A stretch of DNA of 64,000 nucleotides from Alternaria dauci (lineage: Eukaryota > Ascomycota > Dothideomycetes > Pleosporales > Pleosporaceae). The notes below the pieces were generated by a model. It did not search any database and was not told the DNA's origin. It worked only from the letters and a program-made list of their open reading frames with translations. Position 1 is the first letter of the stretch, and each line of letters opens with the position of its first letter. The stretch is from assembly GCF_042100115.1 (NCBI RefSeq), contig NC_091272.1:310001-374000 (forward strand), in the 5' to 3' direction. Of this stretch, positions 44,727-55,319 are shown one piece after another. The position numbers were made by a program, and so were the translations under genes.

Positions 44727-46192
44727 GTTGGCTGTTTTCCGTGGCCAAAACAAAAGACAGTACTCCGTCAGGGGGATGAAGGAACGACTGCAGATTGCAG
44801 AGATGTGAAGGAGCGATTGGCGGAGGTGCTGCAGTGAACGAGCGAGCAAAGTAGCAGCAAAGGAGGCGGATTAAATTGGAGATTGGCGACGCCCTGATCG
44901 GCGTGGTACCACTTTTGCCACTCAAGGTTCACTCTGTTCCGAGAAGCCAACGCGTGGGTAGACATGCACTAGTGCCTGCCGAGAGATACGCCAGACCAAT
45001 CACCGGCGTGCCCCTGGGCTGTCTATGCCCGTTTCGTCTTTCACCGCCTTGATGAGCTTTCTTGCGGCACCGGCTCCAGCGTCCCCGGCATCCATTCAGA
45101 TCACGCCAGTCTTGCCCTACGAGAGGCATGTGGATCGTGTTACCGTGAGCCCACCGCATGCTGATAAACGTCTGCCGCACGCGTTCTGGAATTGCGGCAT
45201 CGCACTGTTCGCTTTCGAGGATGTCGGCAGAGCTAATGGCGAGAGCATGACGCGGTCGGCCCGCAGCGAATCACAACACCACGAGTACGACGCTCTGCTA
45301 AGCCACGTCCGTCTTGTTGGCACTTGACATGAGCGCGTGAATACTCGTCATTGAAGCTATTCATTGCAGCTAGTTGTCTACATGGGTCGCGTTGCTCGCC
45401 CTCATGGTGACATTCCGCTCATGTAAAGTCGCCTCCTGTCAGAACAAAAACCTCGGTCGCTAGCACTACCGGCATTGCTTAATTATTACAAGTTTTTGAA
45501 AGAACCCATTGGCATGCTTCTCCATCTTCGTAACGTTGTTAAATTAATTGTGACACAATTGCACTACTTGCGCACCACCTTCAGAATCTACACCCAGCTA
45601 CCAGATGTAAGGTGTGGTCCAATTCCCAGGGCATCGGCATAATCGAACCCAATGTCTTTGAGGGAGTGTTTTAGGCCGAGCACATATCTGTAAACGCCAT
45701 CATTCGCCCCAACATGGATCTATGGTTCAGCGAGGCCTTCCGACTGGCTCAACGAGGTTGGCAACGACCACCTCAAGCCGAAAGTTCGTCAAACTCGGTC
45801 TTTTAGAGCAAGTAAAAGTCGTGACTGGTATCGTCGCAGAGGCGCCGGTTCGGTTGCGAGATTGAAGTGCCAAACGTTTGTTCGCAAGTCGAATACGACG
45901 TCCCGTGGTCCTTGTCGATACGAAGTAGCAAAAGATTTTCGAATGTGGAGTACATAGCTGAGCGAGACTCGAGGAGCAAGCAAATACCGTCCATGAGGAG
46001 CACTGAGCTTCCCGTGAAAGTCAACGACGGAACTTTGCTCTTACCCTCATCACGGGAACTTTCTCAGAGATTCATAGGCACCCGTCCTGTTGTAAATCGA
46101 CCCGTGGCTAGATTATACTGTGTCGGTGGAGCTCTTCCAAAACCCAGTGCTAACTCCTGGTAATATTCGTCGGCCAATCAATCAACTCCAGA
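44727..46192. other. Intergenic: ERG25 promoter and 3' side of rhodopsin-like gene, no gene seen
   Basis: About 1.47 kb. Short open frames only (for example 45025-45327 and 45867-46163), no motifs. AT-rich between 45470 and 45560. Confidence 0.4.
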
Positions 46193-47510
46193 TCAAGTAG
46201 GAAGCACCTGCCTCACTTGCGACCCGTCCCAGATCGCCGAGCCCCAAGTCGATGAACTCTTCAGAGTCTCAATAGGCTCGAGGGTACTCCTCGGTGGCCT
46301 AAATTCCCGACTACACCTGTCGAACGTCGGACTAGGCGATGGGATAATTGGCGTCCTGAACATGGCCGGGTTGCCGACCAAAGGGAGTCCCGGACCAGGG
46401 CTTGGCTGTTCTCTGCTCCTACCCTTGCCCAGCGCTTTGCGGAACAGTGGTCGGAGAAAAGGTACAGAGGCCGCGATGATGCCGAGATTCTGTTCTACCT
46501 GTGTCCAGAGCAAAAGATCTGGTGTGCTGAGCCCTTGCTGTATGATGTTTGAGAGCCAAAGGATAGTAGTGTGGAGTCGAAAGGCGGAAGATATGATGGC
46601 GATGATGCCGACGGAGAAGATGGCGATCAGCTCGAGACGGCGTCGCAGCGGCAATGTCGCAATATTCAGGAAGAATAGTATGGGTAGCGTCCAGATTATT
46701 ACATCCGTGGCGAGGTTGTAGACCGCGATGAAGAGCCAAAATGGATTTGGGTTGTAGCACTTGACTTCGAATCTGTGCAGGACGAAAGCACGGTACCATA
46801 CATCGTACGAGAAGGCGTCTGTGATTGGAGTGCACATGAGAATGGACGCGATAATCTGGGATATCCCACCGAGGACTATAATGGCCAGTAACCCGCGGAT
46901 GACGTATTGGAAGCGCTTATTCGATGAGGCGATGTGGTCGTAGAATAGTAGTATCGATGTCTTGATGAGACAGAGGTCGAGGATGAAGTTGATTCGGTAA
47001 AGCCAGATTGAGAGATTGGAGCCGACTATTATAGGCCGGAATGTTTCCCAGACGCCAGGCTGTCGAATGTCAGACTTGGACTCTCAAATAGCGAGCAGTA
47101 ACTTACGGTAACACTGCTGTAATCGAGGAAATGAATCATGTAGCAATGCACTACCACCGATAGCCTGTGTAAGAAAACAATGAGTCAGTGCAGCTCATCT
47201 GATCTCCGCGGATGTCTTCATACCATGTAGCGATCTAGTTCTAGTCAGTAACAACATCTCAGAAAAAGAACGTCCACTTACAATGGCCGACAGCATGACC
47301 CAGTCAGACGACGTGAGCCTCCCAGCATGATAGTGTCGAGCATAGAACCTGGGCTGTCAGTCCAGAGTTCGATCAGACTTGCAAACGGCTGGCGCACCTA
47401 AGGGCTACGACTACGGTCGACGTAGCAGTAAGCACAAAAGCCAGCACGATAGAAAGCTGAGCATGAGGAGCGATTGGCGGAGGCCCTGTGGCTTCCGACG
47501 CCGAAGTCAT
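46193..47510 (-). CDS. Fungal rhodopsin-like seven-TM integral membrane protein, 371 aa, five exons with an 11-nt micro-exon
   Basis: The exons are 47398-47510, 47282-47348, 47224-47234, 47107-47164 and 46193-47059. Introns are 47-60 nt (donors GTGCGC, GTAAGT, GTATGA, GTAAGT). Every junction is needed to keep the frame. The start MTSASEATGPPPIAPHAQLS is followed by LSIVLAFVLTATSTVVVALR (TM1). RFYARHYHAGRLTSSDWVML matches the 'RFYxR..xxxxxxDDW' opening of the fungal rhodopsin-domain (SAT, PTH11-like) family. Later segments include SIWLYRINFILDLCLIKTSI, LLFYDH, CYNPNPFWLFIAVYNLATDV and RLELIAIFSVGIIAIISSAF. The C-terminal ~70 residues are cytoplasmic, Pro/Ser-rich. Members are orphan plasma-membrane proteins, some linked to secondary metabolism or host sensing, but there is no cluster here. 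Confidence 0.85.
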
Positions 47511-49438
47511 TTACGTGAACAATAGGGAATGTTGACAGGAAAAAGAAACCATGGAAGCGATGCTCGTGATTATGTGTAAGGAGAACCCGCAGGCATTAAC
47601 GGTCAAACATCTAACGGTAAATATCCACACGCGAATCGCGCATCGGATGCCGCTCTCTAACGCAATCATGCAGCGGGAGGGAGCTCCACACAAGGATCCG
47701 AGTCAGGACGCAGGCTGTCCAGACTTGGGGCAAGGGATGAGTCGTGGTGCCCGAACTGGCTGAACAGTACGGCGCGGGGACATCCCAGCACACAGTATTA
47801 TACCACCACAAGCGGTGCAAATACCGGCTTATACGAGTGATTGCTGCATGGCTCGTCGAATCGCCCTCTCGCTTCCCCGCATTCGTACCACGCGACATTC
47901 ATCTCTGCAGCAACGTTCACATATGCTGACAGGGTATGTATGGATAAATCTGCAAAGCGAAGCTTGGGCCTGCGCCTCAGACAACCTGCCAACTCAATTG
48001 TTCCTGTGACCAATTTGGTAATCCCCAGTGATCGCAGCCTAGGCCTCATCTCAGCTCTTTTGTTGACGTTCCGTGCACTGACGCCATCCGTCTGTTGAAG
48101 CACCTCCTATTCCGAGTGCATGTATCACACTCTAGCCGAGATGGGGATGCTAGAACAGCACTGGACGCGTCGCATCGCATCTCTTATCGGGTGCGCCATA
48201 TCCATGTCCTAGGGTTGAAACGAGTGTCCACTTTATAGCTACCGGCTACTCCGATGGTTCGGGGCAGAACGTTGGCCTAGAAGTACTTACTGCATGCCCC
48301 AGGTGATTGCATCGTGGAGAGATTGAGCCCGCGGAGAGTCACTGTAGGGAAACCGTTAACCGCGTCGACGAGATGAAGCCGAGTCGTCCTGGTATGTTGA
48401 GACCAACGGACTTGAGCGCAGGATTCAAGCGCGCGCAAGCGACATGAATGTGGCTTTATTCATTAAGACGCCAACTCATGACTTGCATAGGGCTGATAGC
48501 CGCCCGCTTCATTGTCGACCTGGAAGGCCCGAATGTGGAGAACATAGGACAAGCTGTTGGGCGAGTAAAACTCCAGTCAGGATGAAGACCTCGGGTGCAT
48601 CATTTCCAGATCCCAGACATGTGTTCAGGAACCAACGCGTCGCATCAAGATGGGGGATGGAGGAGGGCGAGTCAGACTGTGCGTAGTCGCCGATGAGGCG
48701 GAGGTTGATAGACAGGATCGCGCTTGCTAGCTCCTCGACTGTCAGTTCCATTAAGCGAAAGGAACGAAGGCGCGGGAAAGCAGGCCGAGCTGGTGAACCA
48801 TTGACCAAACCGTGATAAACGAACGTCGGTTCATCCAAGTCAGCACGTGGGATCAAAAGAGGAGGGATGATAATCATAGACACGGCTCGCGGATGACGTC
48901 GACGAAAAACCATAATCGGCTTATTAGCAACTGCAGGAAGGGTCCATAGAACTTGGAAGTTCACTGCGTAGCTGAGTGAACACAATACCAAAAAAGGTGT
49001 CTGATTATGCCATCTCGAAATGCATTCGTAGATATCTATCCTCTAGGGCATAGTAGTGGTGGCGCGATGCCGCGGAGGCTGTCCGCACGCGTCCACTAGC
49101 GCGTTTAGTGATATCATCGCTCGGGGTGAAAGTATGATGAGGGCGTCCAACATCATCGTGCCCTCGTCGCCCACGACGATTTTTCTCGACGCTGTACCTT
49201 GAATCTCCGTCGCGTGTCGTCTATTGTATCGTGATAATTTTTTCTATCCTCTAGCGGGTTTATCCTTTCCTTCACCTTTCTCCGCTCGCCGCTGTTGCCT
49301 TGGGCGCAACTTCTCACGACTTTTCATCACCCACGTATTTCGAGGCGCACCGCATTCACTCCTAGAAGTTTCCCCTGAAAACCATCAGTAGAGCAGGACC
49401 GCCTTCGTCTTCCGCACCGACTGTGCACATCTGCCACC
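47511..49438. other. Intergenic with one weak minus-strand open frame (48509-48913)
   Basis: About 1.93 kb. A minus-strand frame from ATG 48913 (MVFRRRHPRAVSMIIIPPLL) to TAG/TGA at 48509 encodes 134 aa with LTVEELASAILSINLRLIGD and VFILTGVLLAQQLVLCSPHS. It might be a small gene or a remnant (it looks like a fragment of a longer fungal protein), but I cannot confirm it. The promoter of RAD26 lies in the last 300 bp, which are C/T-rich. Confidence 0.35.
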
Positions 49439-52400
49439 ATGCCGCCCCCCTCCGACGACCCTGCGCCTGCGGCGATGCCTGAGATCACTCTCACCAACAC
49501 TGACGGCTCGAATCACAATGAGCCTATTGGTACAACCGCGCACGATGGTGCACTTGATTCAGCGGAGGAACTCCCGTCTGATGCCGACGAGGAGGCACGC
49601 CTCAAGATGCTCACGACTGGCACACGAGCGCAGGATGACTTGGAGCGTGATATCGGCCGGCAGGCGGACCAGATGATGACCGAGCAGGCAGACGCTCGCG
49701 ACAAAAAGCGCATAGAAAAGCTCGAAGCCGAAGCGAAGCGCGCGGAAGCTGCGATACAGAAGCTTAAGAATCGTCTGGCTCTACCAGCTTTGGATACACA
49801 GAAAGCCAAACTTCGTGGCGAGATTGCGGCATATCGGGACAAGATCGATAACCTGGATCAAGAAATGGACGGGATACAACAGCGTATCAACGATCGTCAC
49901 AAGGCGCCTGGAGTGGATGAGGCGGCTGAAGAAGGCGCAAAAGGGCCGTTGCCCAACGAAACCCGGGGCGAGTGGCTTATTCGCACAGGAAAGATCACAC
50001 CCTTCTCTAAACTAGCGCAGAACCAGCCAGACTTGGGGACACTGGGCGAGGTCATGCTGGATGCTGAGGCAGAAGACATGGTGGTGGACACTGCGAAGGA
50101 ACCAGTGTCACATCGCAACCTGATGAAGCCTGGCTTCCAAGACGTCGATTCTAGTTCAGAGGCTCCAAGTCCAAAGCCCACAGCTCGATCCAAGAAGCGG
50201 CGGAAGGTCACACCTGCCAGCGATACTCTCGGTTCGCGCGAATCAAGCGCGGCACCCGGCTTCACCGATCCCGACTCCGACGATGCCTTCGAGCCTGGTA
50301 TGTCCGATCGCCAGCTTGCAACGTTGGACGAGTCGGATGAGGTTTCGGACGACATGGGTGAAGACGACTCATATGCGGAAGAGACTACTGGTCGCAAACG
50401 TAAAGCAAAGGGCAAGAAAACAAAAAAGACAAGGTCTGCTTCCGCAGAAGAAGCTGTCATCGAGGATTTAGCGGGTGTTGACGATGGCAATGAGCGGGTA
50501 TATCGGAAGCGTATAGAGGCTTGGTCTAAGAGCCGCGCAGTTGCAAGGAGAAAAGCAAAGGCGAACAGCGGCGAGACATTTGCAGATGAGGACGAGGAAG
50601 AAGAGTGCTACCAGCCTCATCCCACTGAAGCTGACACTGAGTTCGATGGTGGGTTCCGCATCCCGGGAGATATTTACCCAGCCTTGTTCGACTATCAGAA
50701 GACCGGCGTGCAGTGGCTCTGGGAACTGTATTCGCAGAATGTAGGTGGCATCATCGGAGACGAGATGGGTCTGGGTAAAACCATTCAAGCCATTGCCTTT
50801 GTTGCTGGCCTACACTACTCGAAGAAACTTGTCAAGCCGGTCATTGTAGTGTGTCCAGCGACCGTCATGAAGCAGTGGGTCAACGAGTTTCACCGCTGGT
50901 GGCCTGCACTACGAGTCTCCATCCTACACACTTCTGGCAGCGGGATGCTGGACACCCGTCGAGAAGACCGTATGGAACGAGAGCTCGAGCTGCGGAATTA
51001 CGGCGATTACGACACTACCCTGACCGGCGCCGGAAAAGCTGCCAAGAAGATCCTCGAGAAGGTCAAACGGGACGGCCATGTGCTTGTTACTACCTACTCT
51101 GGATTGCAGACCTACGCTGAGTTCTTGATTCCTACTGAATGGGAATGCGCCATCCTAGATGAAGGCCACAAGATCAGGAATCCAAACACTGCCATCACGA
51201 TCCACTGCAAGGAGCTACGCACGGCGAACCGTATCATTCTCTCCGGTACGCCAATGCAGAACAACTTGACAGAACTTTGGTCGCTCTTCGACTTTGTGTT
51301 CCCAATGCGCTTAGGCACTCTGGTAAACTTCCGCAACCAGTTCGAATTTCCGATCAAGCGTGGTGGATACGCGAATGCTTCAAACCTGGAGTTTGAGACG
51401 GCAGTACAGTGTGCCGAGACTCTCAAGGACGCGATCAGCCCATACCTTCTGCAGCGCTTCAAGGTCGATGTTGCGACTGATCTGCCACAGAAGAAAGAGC
51501 AGGTGCTGTTTTGCAAGTTGACGCGTCAGCAGCGACAAGCATATGAAGGTTTTCTAGCCTCAGAAGACATGAAATCAATTGCCAGCGGCAAGCGTCAAAT
51601 GCTATACGGTGTCGACTTTTTGCGTAAGATCTGCAATCATCCTGATCTGACGGAGCACAAGACGTTATCAAAGAAGCTGGGTTACGACTATGGTAACCCG
51701 AACAGATCAGGCAAGATGCAGGTTGTCAAGGAACTACTGTCGTTGTGGAAGAAGGGCGGACACAAGACCCTCCTCTTTGCTCAGCATCGCATCATGCTGG
51801 ATATCCTGCAAAAGTTCGTCAGTCAGCTACCCGGTATCAACTGGCGTCGTATGGATGGCGAGACGCCGATCAAGGATCGACAGAATCTCGTCGACGAGTT
51901 CAATAATGACCCAGACCTACACGTCTTCCTGCTCACAACGAAGGTCGGTGGTCTCGGTGTCAACCTGACAGGCGCCAACCGCGTCATCATCTACGACCCT
52001 GACTGGAACCCTTCCACCGACATACAAGCGCGAGAGCGTTCATGGCGTCTGGGACAGAAGCGAGAGGTTGAGATATACCGTCTCATGTCCGCAGGCACTA
52101 TCGAAGAGAAGATCTACCATCGTCAGATCTTCAAGCAGTTCCTAACGAACAAGGTGCTGAAGGACCCCAAACAGCGACAATCGTTCCAGATGAGTGATCT
52201 TCACGATCTATTCACACTGGGTGTCGAGAATGTCGAGGGTGAAACCGAGACAGGCAACTTGTTCCGTGGTTCGGAAGTAAAGTTTGAGGAAGACGGTAAG
52301 ACTGCTGCTGCAGCAACAGCGGACGATGCTACAGGAGCCGAGGACCTCGCTGCAGTGAAGGGTATCTCGCGAGCGGAAGCTTTCAAAGCCCCCGAAACTG

Positions 52401-53185
52401 ATACAGAAGATGCTGCCACCACGAACGAAGACGGCACAACAGCCAACGACAAACCCCCTACAGACTCCCGTCTAATGTCAACCATCTTCGCCAAGACTGG
52501 TGTCCACTCCGTCCTCGAACACGACGCAATCATGAATTCCACAGCCGGCGGTCGTAAACGAAAAGTCCAGGCCGACCCAGCCTACATTCAACGCGAAGCA
52601 AAGCGACAAGCCGCCATCGCAGCCGAGCAACTCAAGAAGAGCATGCAAGAAGCCAGGAACGTACCCGCGGGAACACCGACATGGACTGGTCAATTTGGCG
52701 AAGCAGGACGACCGGACGCACCACGCGGCATGGCATCCACGCGTGGCGGCCGTGGTGGTCGAGGCGGAGGACGGGGCGGCTCTGCACCATCTTCAACATC
52801 CATCCTCAACAACCTCGCCGCCCGCCAAGGTCGCCCTTCCCCCCTCAATCCAGGCACAACATCCGCCAGCTCGTCCCGCGCCTCCACTCCAACTGCACCA
52901 GCAACACCACAGACATTCCGCGGCCGCCGCATGCTCGAAATGATTCGCGATTTCATGCTTACGCATGGCGGCGTGGTTCCTAGTCGAATGTTGGTTGATC
53001 ACTTTGATCATTTTTGCCGCGCGCAGCCGGGGAGGAATGAGGAGTTCAAGGAGATGTTGAAGTTGATTGCTACGCTGGAGGTTAGTGGGAGTGCGCAGAG
53101 GGGGAGGTGGGTGTTGAAGGATGAGTGGAGGACACCAAGCAACAACAATACGGCTGGTAGGGGGAGGGGTGTTGGCGGGAGGTAG
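49439..53185 (+). CDS. RAD26: Rad26/CSB (ERCC6) DNA-dependent ATPase of transcription-coupled repair, 1248 aa
   Basis: SNF2-family translocase that recognises stalled Pol II and recruits nucleotide-excision repair; nuclear. Intronless. N-terminal coiled coil at about 80-165 (KRIEKLEAEAKRAEAAIQKL), then acidic/basic disordered sequence (RKRKAKGKKTKKTRS). The helicase core runs from about 418 to 905. Motif I is GDEMGLGKTIQAIAF (about 440-450), motif II DEGHKIRNPNTAI (about 574), motif III LSGTPMQNNLTELW and FPMRLGTL. The C-lobe has LFAQHRIMLDILQKF, then TTKVGGLGVNLTGANRVI and motif VI QARERSWRLGQKREVEIYRL. The C-terminus has RGG repeats (STRGGRGGRGGGRGG, about 1100) followed by a conserved helical end (LEMIRDFMLTHGGVVPSRML), as in CSB. 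Def1, its yeast partner, is also in the window. Confidence 0.95.
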   Translation: MPPPSDDPAPAAMPEITLTNTDGSNHNEPIGTTAHDGALDSAEELPSDADEEARLKMLTTGTRAQDDLERDIGRQADQMMTEQADARDKKRIEKLEAEAKRAEAAIQKLKNRLALPALDTQKAKLRGEIAAYRDKIDNLDQEMDGIQQRINDRHKAPGVDEAAEEGAKGPLPNETRGEWLIRTGKITPFSKLAQNQPDLGTLGEVMLDAEAEDMVVDTAKEPVSHRNLMKPGFQDVDSSSEAPSPKPTARSKKRRKVTPASDTLGSRESSAAPGFTDPDSDDAFEPGMSDRQLATLDESDEVSDDMGEDDSYAEETTGRKRKAKGKKTKKTRSASAEEAVIEDLAGVDDGNERVYRKRIEAWSKSRAVARRKAKANSGETFADEDEEEECYQPHPTEADTEFDGGFRIPGDIYPALFDYQKTGVQWLWELYSQNVGGIIGDEMGLGKTIQAIAFVAGLHYSKKLVKPVIVVCPATVMKQWVNEFHRWWPALRVSILHTSGSGMLDTRREDRMERELELRNYGDYDTTLTGAGKAAKKILEKVKRDGHVLVTTYSGLQTYAEFLIPTEWECAILDEGHKIRNPNTAITIHCKELRTANRIILSGTPMQNNLTELWSLFDFVFPMRLGTLVNFRNQFEFPIKRGGYANASNLEFETAVQCAETLKDAISPYLLQRFKVDVATDLPQKKEQVLFCKLTRQQRQAYEGFLASEDMKSIASGKRQMLYGVDFLRKICNHPDLTEHKTLSKKLGYDYGNPNRSGKMQVVKELLSLWKKGGHKTLLFAQHRIMLDILQKFVSQLPGINWRRMDGETPIKDRQNLVDEFNNDPDLHVFLLTTKVGGLGVNLTGANRVIIYDPDWNPSTDIQARERSWRLGQKREVEIYRLMSAGTIEEKIYHRQIFKQFLTNKVLKDPKQRQSFQMSDLHDLFTLGVENVEGETETGNLFRGSEVKFEEDGKTAAAATADDATGAEDLAAVKGISRAEAFKAPETDTEDAATTNEDGTTANDKPPTDSRLMSTIFAKTGVHSVLEHDAIMNSTAGGRKRKVQADPAYIQREAKRQAAIAAEQLKKSMQEARNVPAGTPTWTGQFGEAGRPDAPRGMASTRGGRGGRGGGRGGSAPSSTSILNNLAARQGRPSPLNPGTTSASSSRASTPTAPATPQTFRGRRMLEMIRDFMLTHGGVVPSRMLVDHFDHFCRAQPGRNEEFKEMLKLIATLEVSGSAQRGRWVLKDEWRTPSNNNTAGRGRGVGGR

Positions 53186-53697
53186 GAACGAGCTATGAGA
53201 ATGGTGGAAGGAGTGGAGGGGGGAAAGAGATGGAACATTGTTCAACATGGCATTTCAGGGCGTTTATGTTACGGGATGATACCATTTTGCTATATTGCCA
53301 GCTAGAATGCCAAGGGCTGGCATGCTTACCCAGAGATATATTGGCAAGAATTCATCGTTCTTTCACATACGACCATAGGATCCTGAAAATTAGGCTTCCC
53401 GTCCGCTCGGCCATATACAAGCAGGATACCGGTGGATTAGTAGTTAGGTGGGTGACCACTAGCGAATCCCCGCTGTTGTATGTTTTTGATATTTTGCTCT
53501 TTTTTTGGTGGAGCTGCAGAGTCGAGAAGCTCTAGATGTCAGACTAACAGACAAGACAGAATGTAGTCTTGTGGTGGGGTTAGGCAGAGATCCTGAGTTC
53601 TCCTAATTATTTCCAAGCTCGGCTCCGAAGTCAACAAATAAAGAACGCCAAATCCCGAGGTCCTGCTGAACAGCATGTGGACTGCAGCGCCACGACG
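53186..53697. other. Convergent 3' region after RAD26, no gene seen
   Basis: About 510 bp between the RAD26 stop and the next minus-strand stop. T-rich near 53500, nothing else recognised. Confidence 0.4.
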
Positions 53698-54459
53698 CTA
53701 ACCATCATTTTTTGAAGTTTCGACCGCAGCCCCAGGACCGGCTCCCGGGCCAGACGACATCCGTCTCTGCCTTCTCTCCTTCCGTACTAGCTCAACCTCC
53801 ACTCTTACCAAGTCATCCCCAATCACGCCCCGCAACTCGTTGTCATCGACATCGAAATAGAGCGCCCACTCTCCAGGTCCATACTGAACGGCCATAAATC
53901 CCTCCCAGCCCATGAATGTGACCCTGCGATCCATCTTGGTCACGTCCCATGGGCCAACAATATGAGGTTCCGAAGCAACTCGGTCGCCATGCTTGACTTC
54001 GCAGGTGTCGCGATCCACATAGATCCAGTTCAGCTGTGGCGGGTCATCTGAGATGGTCGATACCATGCCTTCTCCCTGTCGTCCCCAGTCTTGGTCTGGA
54101 AACGGCAGGAAGTAGCCTGCAAATGGGTGATCTTCGGGATGACCGTCCGGAAACTCGTCTGATGGTACATTGAGATAGAGCTGGCGTCTTCTTGTTAGCT
54201 GTGGAGCTCGAAGAAGAGATCCAACAAGCGTCGGTCGCAAGCCCGGAAGGGGATGCTTCACCTTGTTTTCGCTGAGGACTACTTCGGATTGATCGATTTC
54301 GCGACCGTTTCTCGTGACTCGCGAACAGGAGACGAGGAGATTCGTTTTCAGGCCCCGATGCTTTTCTCTGGCATTTTGTCTTTGGCCTTGACGCACTGCT
54401 TCCGTTGTGCCTATGATTGCGGGACAAGCAGCGATGGCAGTTAAAATGCCCAGCACCAT
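53698..54459 (-). CDS. Conserved ascomycete protein of unknown function, 226 aa (spliced) or 253 aa (intron retained)
   Basis: ATG 54459 gives MVLGILTAIAACPAIIGTTE followed by AVRQGQRQNAREKHRGLKT, a motif I have seen at the start of many Ascomycota proteins. Exon 1 is 54262-54459 and exon 2 is 53698-54180. An 81-nt intron at 54181-54261 (GTGAAG, GCTAACA, CCAG) is inferred. It is in frame and lacks stops, so its removal is not forced, but the peptide it encodes (VKHPLPGLRPTLVGSLLRAP) is low in conservation-like character. Removing it joins VVLSENK to LYLNVPSDEF. The C-terminal part includes WIYVDRDTCEVKHGD, GPWDVTKMDRRVTFMGWEGF and EWALYFDVDD. The family has no known function. Confidence 0.7.
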   Translation of the reverse strand: MVLGILTAIAACPAIIGTTEAVRQGQRQNAREKHRGLKTNLLVSCSRVTRNGREIDQSEVVLSENKVKHPLPGLRPTLVGSLLRAPQLTRRRQLYLNVPSDEFPDGHPEDHPFAGYFLPFPDQDWGRQGEGMVSTISDDPPQLNWIYVDRDTCEVKHGDRVASEPHIVGPWDVTKMDRRVTFMGWEGFMAVQYGPGEWALYFDVDDNELRGVIGDDLVRVEVELVRKERRQRRMSSGPGAGPGAAVETSKNDG

Positions 54460-54829
54460 GATACTTGGGTCCCTGATGGTGTTGTGCGAAGATGATGGCG
54501 TTGTGGCCTGACCATATTTAAACCTGCTTTCGCGCTCGGAGCTCGGATGGTACAAATGTAGGATCCTATACCTGGTAGGTGTCCTTGCTCTTGTGGGAAC
54601 GAAACTTGATTGAGAGTGATTAAAAGGAAGATACCCAGGTTCCAGTGTGGATTCTGTAAGTCTCGGGCTGTTGTTGCGTCATGGCATCTAGCAGGTATCC
54701 AGAGCTTAAAGGAAGAGCTCAGTGTGATTCCAAGTTTACCATCTATATCCTCGATTTCCTTTGATTAGGTGTTGGATAGTGACAAGAGCTTCTCCAAAAT
54801 CAGTCGAAAGGTCAGATCGCACGATCAAC
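54460..54829. promoter_or_regulatory. Divergent promoter region between conserved unknown and small duplicated-3'-end gene
   Basis: 370 bp between opposite-strand start codons. No TATA box is apparent; moderate A/T content. Confidence 0.4.
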
Positions 54830-55319
54830 ATGTCTTCAGAGTAAGTCACAGCATTTACCTTCAAATTTCCCTGTTCTATTCCAAGATATCATGCTGATTC
54901 ATAGCAAGATCCCCAGCCGGCGACGCAACCAACAACACTACCACAGAAGCACCCCAGACTCCCAGGAAAAAGCCCTCTAAACTCGGAGGCCAGAGCAAGA
55001 ACAACGAGATCGAAAAGGCTCCCGCGCCTCAAGCATCCCAGGCCTCTGACGACGACGGCATAGACACCGAACTAGAAGCCGCCATCGCAAAACCTAGAAA
55101 GGGCCGCCGTATGGTTCCTGTTCACCAATCACGCATTGCGGACCGGCCCAAGAAAGAAGGTGAAAAGGACAGTTCACTCAAGATCAAGATCGAGCTAGAT
55201 CTTGAAGTCGAGGTAGAACTCTACGCACGAGTCAAGGGTGATGTGACAATTGGGCTGATGTAGCCCAGGTCGAGATCTATGCGCGTGTCAAGGGAGATGT
55301 GACGATTGGTTTATTGTAA
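54830..55319 (+). CDS. Small conserved-looking protein (121 aa) with tandemly duplicated last coding segment; two alternative 3' ends
   Basis: Exon 1 is 54830-54840 (MSSE, 11 nt). The intron 54841-54908 starts GTAAGT and ends at CAAG; the CATAG acceptor 4 nt earlier gives an early stop. The protein runs MSSESPAGDATNNTTTEAPQ, then a basic/acidic middle (KKPSKLGGQSKNNEIE), RKGRRMVPVHQSRIADRP and the strongly patterned end SSLKIKIELDLEVEVELYAR. Unspliced, it ends VELYARVKGDVTIGLM at TAG 55261-55263. A second copy of the last 16 codons follows at 55269-55316 (VEIYARVKGDVTIGLL) with TAA at 55317-55319. Removing 55213-55268 as an intron (GTAGAA..GCCCAG, 56 nt) replaces copy 1 by copy 2 in frame. 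Nine of eleven codon differences are silent. The alternating IKIELDLEVEVELYARVKGD pattern suggests a beta-strand hairpin; relatives are small Pleosporales/Ascomycota proteins of unknown function. Confidence 0.75.
55207..55319 (+). repeat. Tandem duplication of the terminal exon, 56-bp offset
   Basis: Copy 1 coding segment 55213-55260 and copy 2 55269-55316 align codon for codon with 36 of 48 bases identical; nearly all differences fall at third positions. Each copy is followed by its own stop codon (TAG, TAA). Confidence 0.9.
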
